DNA of 64,000 nt from an uncultured Alphaproteobacteria bacterium (GTDB taxonomy: Bacteria; Pseudomonadota; Alphaproteobacteria; Rhizobiales; Beijerinckiaceae), in contig CALKHP010000017.1 of assembly GCA_937988775.1 (NCBI GenBank), forward strand, positions 1 through 64,000, written 5' to 3'. The position numbers were made by a program, and so were the translations under genes. Below the pieces are notes generated by a model that was given only the letters and a program-made list of their open reading frames with translations, was not told the DNA's origin and did not search any database. The number at the start of each line of letters is the position of its first letter. Position 1 is the first letter of the stretch. Of this stretch, positions 58,562 to 64,000 are shown one piece after another.

Positions 58562-60366
58562 TGGTTCAGCAGCGGCGTGATGCGGCGCACCGTGACGCGC
58601 CGGTTCTGGCGGTTGTCCTCCTGCGTCTGCACCTTAAGATATTCCTCGCCATAGCCCTGCGTGGTGAGGTTCTCGGGCGGCACCTTGAAGTCCTCCGTCA
58701 GGATGGTCGCGACCGAGGCGGCGCGGCGGTCGGACAGCGACAGGTTGTCGACATCGGAACCGACCGCATCGGTATAGCCCTCGATCAGGAAGACCTCGTT
58801 GTGGTTGCGGCTGATCGCCTGGTTGAGCGCCCTGGCGATATTGGCCAGTTGCCCGACCTGATCCTGCGTCACGGCCCAGGAGCCGGTGTCGAAGTTGATC
58901 GTATCGAGATCGACGCTGCGCATATGGGCTCTCAGGTCATGGCTGTAGCGCACCTGGTCGAGCGTGTAGCGGCGCGGCAGCGGCGCGACCGGAGGCGCCA
59001 CCAGCGTCTCGTAGATCTGCGATTCGTCCGCCGTGTCCGCATCGAGAATATAGCGCTCGCGCGGCATGGTCAGCACCGGCAGCGGCAGCAGCACGGTATC
59101 GTATTCCGGCCCGCCCATCGGGCCGAAGCTGTTGTCGATGATGATGATCTCGCGCCCGTCGCGGAAGCGGCGATAGCGCTTGAGCATGCGGCCGTTGCGA
59201 TCGGTCAGCGTGACGATCTGCTCGCCGTTCGGACGCGGGAAATAGGTGACGAAATCGTCGCCCCGGCGCTCCTGGCGCAGATCGCGGCCACGGTCGAGAT
59301 TGCGGAAGCGCTCGTTCTCGTCATGCCGGATGAACATGCGGTCCTTGTCGCGGATGATGGTGCGGCCCGGCTCGCGGATATAGGTGCGGCCGTCCTCGTT
59401 GCTCTCCTGACGCTGGCCGCGCACCTCGTCGAGCCGGCGCATCGCCTGGCCGGCGAGGAAGCCGCCGGCCGCGCCGATCGCCGCGCCGCCCAGCGCCGCG
59501 CCGCCCGGCCCGATGCCGCGCCGGCCCTGATCGCGCCCGTCCGGGCCACGCTGGCCGGGACCGCGTTGATCCTGTCCGCGTTGGTCTTGGCCACGCTGAT
59601 CCTGCCCGCGCTGATCGGAGCCGGGGCGCGCGCCGGGCGGACGCTGCTGCCCCGCCGGCGGCATGAATTGTCCGGGACGTGTCGCCTCACCCGGGCGCTG
59701 ACCGGGCTGCGCCGGAATCTGGCCGGGCTGGGCGGCTGGCGGCACGGGCTGCCCCGGACGGCGCGAATCATTCGGACCTCGCGAATCATTCGGGCGCCGC
59801 GATTCATCGGGGCGCTGGCCAGGCCCCGGCCGGCCGGCCGGCGGCGCGGCCTGACCCGGCTGGACCGCTGGCGGCACCGGCCGCTCCGGCCTCTGCGACG
59901 GCGTGCCGGGCCTGGGCGCCGGTTGCCGCATCTGCGGCGCGGGCTCGGCGCGCGGCGTGGGCTGCGCCGGCTGCGGGCGCTGCGGCATCGTCCGCTCGGG
60001 CGCCGCCGGCCGCTGCGGCTGCTGCACGCGCGGCTGGAATGGCTGCTGCATGCGCGGCGGCGCCATGCGCTCGGCCGGGGCGGCCGGGCGAGGCTGCTGC
60101 ACGCCCGGCTGGAACGGCTGCGCCGCCGGCCGTTGCGGCTGCGGCTGCATGCGCGGCGCGGCGGGTGCCTGCGGACGCTGCGGCTGTGCATGGGGCTGCG
60201 GCGCGGCCGGACGCTGCTGCTGAGGCCGCTGCTGCGGGCGCTGACGCTGCTCCTGACGCTGGTCCTGATTGCCGGGGAACCCCTGCGCCTGGGCGAAGCC
60301 GGGCTGGACCATCAGGAAGACCGGCACGACGACGCCGGACAACAAAAGCCGCTTCAAACCGATCAT
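58546..60366 (-). CDS. OmpA-domain protein with long Pro/Gln-rich region
   Basis: 606 residues. Signal peptide (LLSGVVVPVFLMVQPGFAQA). Residues about 30-270 are low-complexity, rich in Pro, Gln, Arg and Ala, and contain four RGQDQ repeats (in QRGQDQRGQDQRGQDQRGP). A Gly-rich segment (GGAALGGAAIGAAGGFLAGQ) follows, which may enter the membrane. About 480-606 is an OmpA-like peptidoglycan-binding domain (VFLIEGYTDAVGSDVDNLSLS; QGYGEEYLKVQTQEDNRQNR). Likely links the outer membrane to murein. Its 3' end carries a 17-bp duplication and a terminator. Confidence 0.87.
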   Translation of the reverse strand: MIGLKRLLLSGVVVPVFLMVQPGFAQAQGFPGNQDQRQEQRQRPQQRPQQQRPAAPQPHAQPQRPQAPAAPRMQPQPQRPAAQPFQPGVQQPRPAAPAERMAPPRMQQPFQPRVQQPQRPAAPERTMPQRPQPAQPTPRAEPAPQMRQPAPRPGTPSQRPERPVPPAVQPGQAAPPAGRPGPGQRPDESRRPNDSRGPNDSRRPGQPVPPAAQPGQIPAQPGQRPGEATRPGQFMPPAGQQRPPGARPGSDQRGQDQRGQDQRGQDQRGPGQRGPDGRDQGRRGIGPGGAALGGAAIGAAGGFLAGQAMRRLDEVRGQRQESNEDGRTYIREPGRTIIRDKDRMFIRHDENERFRNLDRGRDLRQERRGDDFVTYFPRPNGEQIVTLTDRNGRMLKRYRRFRDGREIIIIDNSFGPMGGPEYDTVLLPLPVLTMPRERYILDADTADESQIYETLVAPPVAPLPRRYTLDQVRYSHDLRAHMRSVDLDTINFDTGSWAVTQDQVGQLANIARALNQAISRNHNEVFLIEGYTDAVGSDVDNLSLSDRRAASVATILTEDFKVPPENLTTQGYGEEYLKVQTQEDNRQNRRVTVRRITPLLNQDAQQ

Positions 60367-60471
60367 GGCATCTCAATCCTTGCTCAACTGTCTCGAACGA
60401 AATCCAACCCGCATGAAACAGCATGGTTCCTGAACGGGTCGGGAATGAATACGGGCAAAAGCTGGGCAGGC

Positions 60472-62370
60472 TCATGTCGGGCGCCGGCCACCGGGCACCG
60501 GCCGCAGGCGCGATTTGCGGGCAAGGCCATGCTCCGTCTTCTCCCAGTGGAACGGTCGCCACAGCAGTTCCACCAACGCCTGCCAGGCGGCGAGCGAGGC
60601 AAGCACGGCATAAACCGGCAGCAGCACGATCCACGGCAACAGCACCAGCATCCGCCGCCGATACAATCCGAGCGCGATCGGCAGCGCCATCATGCATGTA
60701 CCGAGCAGAAAAACCAGCACTGCCACCGCATCGGTCAGCCAGCTCAGCGGCCCGCCGGCGCCCAGCGCCGTCATGTCGCCGAGACGCAGCGCGAAACTGC
60801 CGGAAAGCACCGGGAAACCGAGGGTTCCGATCACCGTTCCGCCGACCGTGGTCAGAAGCGCCAGCGCCCCGGCTGGGCCAAGCTCGCGCGCCGTGCGCAG
60901 CGGCGACCGGCTATGGGTGATCAGCGTCTGCATCCAGCCCTTGAGCCAGCGCCGGCGCTGGCCGAGCCAGGCGCCGAGGCCGACGGGTGCTTCCTCATAG
61001 GTCAGCGAGGGCAGGTCGGCGACGCGGTAGCCGGCGCGCGCGATGCGGATACCGAGATCGGCATCCTCGGTGACGTTCCAGGCGTCCCAGCCGCCGAGTT
61101 GGCGCAGCACGCCCAGGCGGAAATGGTTGGACGTGCCGCCAAGCGGCACCGGCAGATCGTTGCGGGCGAGCGCCGGTTTCAGCACCTCGAACAACGCGGC
61201 ATATTCCATGGCAAACAGCCGGGAAAGCCAGGATTCATCGCTATTGTCGATGGCAAGATGCGCCTGCAGGCAAGCGATCCGGCCATCGAAGCACCGAAAC
61301 AGCGCCACCGCATCGCGCAGCTGGCGCGGGTCGGGATCGTCCTCCGCGTCATAAACCGCGACGAACTCGGCCACCATGCCGATCAGGCCGGCATTCAGCG
61401 CGCGCGGCTTGGTGCGCGGGCGACCCGCCGGCACCACGACGACCTGCATCCAGTTCGGCAGGGCAGCCGCACCGAGCGCCGCGCGCGTCGTGGCGTCGTC
61501 CTGCTCGACACAGATGCGGATGTCGAGCTTCTCCGGCGGATAATCGAGACGCCCGAGCGCCGCCAGCAGCTTGGGCACGATGCGCGCCTCGTTGTAAAGC
61601 GGCACCAGCACGCCATAGCGCGGCAGCGCCGCGTCGGGCACGTCGGGAGCCCGCGGCGCCTGCGGCACGGGCTCGGCAAGCAGCGTGAGATGCAGCAGGA
61701 TCGCCGCAACAAACAGCAGCGCGCATGCGAACAGACCGACGCCAAGCACAATGCCCGAAGGCTCCAGGAAGGCGGCAGGCAAGGCAACGGTGAGCATGAC
61801 GGCCAGCGCCAGTTGGACGCGGTTCGCGCCCGTACGGATGCTCAATGCCGGCCGGTGGCGTGGCAGGCTTTCGCTTGCCTCATCGGCGATGCGCGCTGCC
61901 AGCGCCTCGCGGACCGCGCTCTGGAAATCGCGCGACGGGATCACAACGAGATGGCCGCTGAGGTGCTCAGGCGGCAATTGCAGCAGATTGCCGATATGGT
62001 CGGCCTCGGCCGAAAGCAGCCAGCGCCCGTCGGCGAGGCGCGCCATGCCGGCACCGAGCGAGGCAAGCGGAATATCGGGCGCGAGCGCGGGGATGACGGG
62101 CAGGACCGGGCCTTGCCAGCGTTGCGCCAGCGCCAGCGCATGGCTTGCCGGCGAGACCAGCCCCGAGGCCAGCAAGGCCCGCGCCGGCGCCACGCCGAGG
62201 CGTTGCGCGCGCTGGGCGATCCGCTGCAGCGGGCCGGCAGCATGGCCCTGGGCAAGCAGGGGGGCGAAATCGACAGGCAACCCCGCCGCCAACCCATCTG
62301 CGTGTGGCGGCGCGACGCCGGCCTCGCAAGACAGCATATCCACGCCACATCCCCCCGTTTGTGACGACAC
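60472..62370 (-). CDS. Processive family 2 glycosyltransferase, NfrB-like
   Basis: 632 residues. The N-terminal 150 residues resemble a GspE/MshE N-terminal domain (RLGVAPARALLASGLVSP). Two membrane helices precede a GT2 domain with VLVPLYNEARIV, DAEDDPDP (DxD), TEDADLGIRIARAGY and QRRRWLKGW, the processive D,D,D,QxxRW set; four helices follow. It probably makes or exports a surface polysaccharide. GTG 62370 gives the longest form; GGGGGGA precedes GTG 62343 and ATG 62337, which are likely alternatives. Confidence 0.83.
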   Translation of the reverse strand: MSSQTGGCGVDMLSCEAGVAPPHADGLAAGLPVDFAPLLAQGHAAGPLQRIAQRAQRLGVAPARALLASGLVSPASHALALAQRWQGPVLPVIPALAPDIPLASLGAGMARLADGRWLLSAEADHIGNLLQLPPEHLSGHLVVIPSRDFQSAVREALAARIADEASESLPRHRPALSIRTGANRVQLALAVMLTVALPAAFLEPSGIVLGVGLFACALLFVAAILLHLTLLAEPVPQAPRAPDVPDAALPRYGVLVPLYNEARIVPKLLAALGRLDYPPEKLDIRICVEQDDATTRAALGAAALPNWMQVVVVPAGRPRTKPRALNAGLIGMVAEFVAVYDAEDDPDPRQLRDAVALFRCFDGRIACLQAHLAIDNSDESWLSRLFAMEYAALFEVLKPALARNDLPVPLGGTSNHFRLGVLRQLGGWDAWNVTEDADLGIRIARAGYRVADLPSLTYEEAPVGLGAWLGQRRRWLKGWMQTLITHSRSPLRTARELGPAGALALLTTVGGTVIGTLGFPVLSGSFALRLGDMTALGAGGPLSWLTDAVAVLVFLLGTCMMALPIALGLYRRRMLVLLPWIVLLPVYAVLASLAAWQALVELLWRPFHWEKTEHGLARKSRLRPVPGGRRPT

Positions 62371-62383
62371 GATTTCGCTGCTA

Positions 62384-62459
62384 GAGCATTTCGCAGAAAA
62401 ATGGCTAACGGTCTTCTGCGGAAGGAATGCTCGAATTATATGTTCCAGAGCATGATCCG
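62384..62459. repeat. Dispersed repeat (GAGCATT ... GAGCATGATCC type)
   Basis: GAGCATTTCGCAGAA pairs imperfectly with TTCTGCGGAAGGAATGCTC (62384-62432), followed by AGAGCATGATCCG (62447-62459). This matches a repeat type common in Hyphomicrobiales. It occupies the divergent gap ahead of the binding-protein gene. Confidence 0.55.
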
Positions 62460-62552
62460 TCCCAGCCGAACCGGCATGGGTCCGGACGGAACCGGCTCAA
62501 GGCTTGACACTCTCCCCGGGGCTACTGTGCCGTCGGAACGAGACGAGGCGCA

Positions 62553-63416
62553 ATGCACCTGCGGTTGTACTCCCTGCTCCTCATCGCGTTATGCGCCCTT
62601 GCCGGGGCGGCGCCGGTTCGAGGTGCGCAGGCCGAGCGTGGCGCCAGCCATGCCGAAACCGCCGTCATTCCGAATTTCTGGGACCTGCGCCAGCGTCTCC
62701 CCCGGCCGGCGCTCGGCTATCGCAGCCTGCATTTCCTGACCGACCAGGATTATCCGCCGTTCCATTTCCTGGGGCCCGACGGCCAGTTGACCGGTTTCAA
62801 TGTCGATCTCGCGCGGGCGATCTGCACCGAACTGCAACTGAGCTGCACCATCCAGTCGCGGCGCTGGGATACGCTGCTCTCCGCGCTCAACGACAAGCAG
62901 GGCGACGCCATCATCGCCTCGCTCGCCATCACCGGCGAAAGCCGCAAGCATATGGGCTTTTCGCGGCCCTATTACCGCACGCCGGCACGGTTCGTGACGC
63001 GCAAGGCGCATCCGCTCGGCGGCGTCGGCCCGGCCGAACTCAAGGGCCGCACCGTCGCGGTGGTGGCGCGCTCGGCGCATGAGGCCTATCTCAGGCAATT
63101 CTTTCCCGATGCGGTGGCGCGCCCGTTTCCCGATGCCGATGCGGCACGCCAGGCGTTGCGCGCCGGCGAGGTCGAGGCGCTGTTCGGCGACGGCGTCGGG
63201 CTGGCGATCTGGCTGAACGGCAGCGAGGGCGAATGCTGCGGCTTCACCGGCGGCCCGTTCCTCGAGAGCCGGTTCTTCGGCGACGGCGTCGGCATCGCCG
63301 TGCGCCTCGACGACAGGAGCTTGCGCGAGGCGCTCGATTACGCCCTGCAGCGCTTGTGGGAAAAAGGTATTTATGCCGACCTGTACCTGAAATACTTTCC
63401 CATCGGCTTCTTTTAG
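62553..63416 (+). CDS. Family 3 periplasmic solute-binding protein
   Basis: 287 residues. Signal peptide (LYSLLLIALCALAGAAPVRG), then the SBP_bac_3 fold: LHFLTDQDYPPFHFLGPDGQ, TGFNVDLARAICTELQLSC, ITGESRKHMGFSRPYYRTPARF and ALFGDGVGLAIWL. Members bind polar amino acids or opines. The conserved C-terminal ends LYLKYFPIGFF. No permease or ATPase is adjacent, so this is an orphan binding protein. It could also be a periplasmic sensor component. Confidence 0.85.
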   Translation: MHLRLYSLLLIALCALAGAAPVRGAQAERGASHAETAVIPNFWDLRQRLPRPALGYRSLHFLTDQDYPPFHFLGPDGQLTGFNVDLARAICTELQLSCTIQSRRWDTLLSALNDKQGDAIIASLAITGESRKHMGFSRPYYRTPARFVTRKAHPLGGVGPAELKGRTVAVVARSAHEAYLRQFFPDAVARPFPDADAARQALRAGEVEALFGDGVGLAIWLNGSEGECCGFTGGPFLESRFFGDGVGIAVRLDDRSLREALDYALQRLWEKGIYADLYLKYFPIGFF

Positions 63417-63515
63417 CCACTCCAATCCGCTCAATCGCCATTGAGGCTTGCGCCGCCGCGCCGAGCCTGACAGACCACCCCTTTCGCAACCAGCCAATCG
63501 GAACCAGTGAGCATC

Positions 63516-64000
63516 ATGACGTCCTCGACCGCGACACCCGCCACACTCGCCCTCGGCCCCGCCCTGCGGACCGAGGCCGAGAAATCGGCGGCCTGGCCGT
63601 TCGAGGAGGCGCGCAAGCTGGTGGCGCGGCTGGCGCGCACCGGCAAGCAGGAGATCCTGTTCGAGACCGGCTACGGCCCCTCCGGCCTGCCGCATCTCGG
63701 CACGTTCGGCGAGGTGGCGCGCACCAGCATGGTGCGCCATGCCTTCACCGTGCTGACCGAGGGCAAGGTCAAGACGCGGCTGATCGCGTTTTCCGACGAT
63801 ATGGACGGCTTGCGCAAGGTGCCGGACAACGTGCCGAACAAGGCCATGCTGGCCAAGCATATCGGCCAGCCGCTGACCAAGGTGCCGGACCCGTTCGGCA
63901 CGCATGCGAGCTTCGGCGAGCACAACAACGCGCGCCTGCGCAGCTTCCTCGATGCGTTCGGCTTCGATTACGAGTTCATGTCCTCGACCGAGGCCTATCG
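63516..64000 (+). CDS. lysK: Lysyl-tRNA synthetase, class I (partial)
   Basis: The first 161 residues; the gene runs past the window. The class I signature is GPSGLPHLGTFGE at residues 55-67 (HIGH-like PHLGT), followed by LIAFSDDMDGLRKVPDNVP. Class I LysRS replaces the usual class II enzyme in most Alphaproteobacteria and archaea. It attaches lysine to tRNA-Lys. The ATG at 63516 is chosen by alignment of the N-terminus; the ribosome site is weak. Confidence 0.93.
   Translation, partial: MTSSTATPATLALGPALRTEAEKSAAWPFEEARKLVARLARTGKQEILFETGYGPSGLPHLGTFGEVARTSMVRHAFTVLTEGKVKTRLIAFSDDMDGLRKVPDNVPNKAMLAKHIGQPLTKVPDPFGTHASFGEHNNARLRSFLDAFGFDYEFMSSTEAY

Noticed and set aside
58801..62364. 1187-codon open frame on the plus strand
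   Set aside because: It runs antisense across the OmpA-family and glycosyltransferase genes, which have clear domains, and its product is an Arg/Ala/His-rich string with no fold. GC-rich third positions keep antisense frames open.
1..64000. tRNA, rRNA, CRISPR array, prophage or insertion sequence
   Set aside because: No cloverleaf-like sequence, regular spaced repeats, integrase or transposase were found in the gaps or frames.

Overview
This 64 kb window is GC-rich, densely coded chromosomal DNA. It looks like an alphaproteobacterium of the Hyphomicrobiales (Rhizobiales): it has the CcrM-linked cell-cycle regulator GcrA beside argD-argF-hslO-apaG, a class I lysyl-tRNA synthetase, a long two-domain dCTP deaminase, MatB plus malonyl-CoA decarboxylase, and interspersed inverted repeats of the kind common in that order. 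The genus cannot be fixed by eye. I see no rRNA, tRNA, CRISPR array, phage or transposase. Two genes run off the window: an ABC substrate-binding protein at the left and lysyl-tRNA synthetase at the right.

Left part (1-13.5 kb): a truncated Tat-exported solute-binding protein; a giant MFS/acyltransferase/acyl-ACP synthetase fusion (Aas type) divergent from a TetR regulator, with three 13-bp operator-like palindromes between them; then a LysR-led cluster for import and breakdown of quinate/shikimate. That cluster holds an NAD-type quinate/shikimate dehydrogenase, a five-gene branched-chain-amino-acid-type ABC transporter, and a fused 3-dehydroshikimate dehydratase whose metal ligands are visible. 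The ABC importer is the most interesting functional inference here.

13.6-31.4 kb: dipeptide epimerase, Bcr/CflA efflux pump, a LysR divergent from a valine-degradation operon (mmsA, small unknown gene, acyl-CoA dehydrogenase, mmsB), glpK, mntR/mntH with an MntR-type box, malonate use (mcd-matB), cysK, yjbQ, a class I aminotransferase and mscL.

31.5-43.3 kb: an orphan SSS-PAS-histidine kinase-receiver hybrid, a copper-delivery trio (DUF2946, PCuAC, SCO), a DsbA-fold isomerase, a DUF900 lipoprotein hydrolase, an outer-membrane-like protein, a D-amino-acid-type aminotransferase, and a UPF0104 membrane protein coupled to phoR.

43.5-48.8 kb: the Pho box, pstSCAB, phoU and phoB, which with phoR form a complete phosphate-sensing and uptake system. 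48.8-64 kb: ridA/gcrA, argD, argF, hslO, an MFS exporter, a methyltransferase-like gene, apaG, dcd, a YhhQ-type transporter, an OmpA-family protein with a Pro/Gln-rich stretch, an NfrB-like glycosyltransferase, a polar-solute-binding protein and lysK.

Small-scale structure: several gene ends or junctions carry short tandem duplications (3x23 bp after the hybrid kinase, 2x17 bp across the OmpA-family stop codon, 18-bp units with six in-frame ATGs at pstA/pstB). Strong GC hairpins follow both ABC binding-protein genes that head operons. At least six families of dispersed inverted repeats occupy intergenic gaps.
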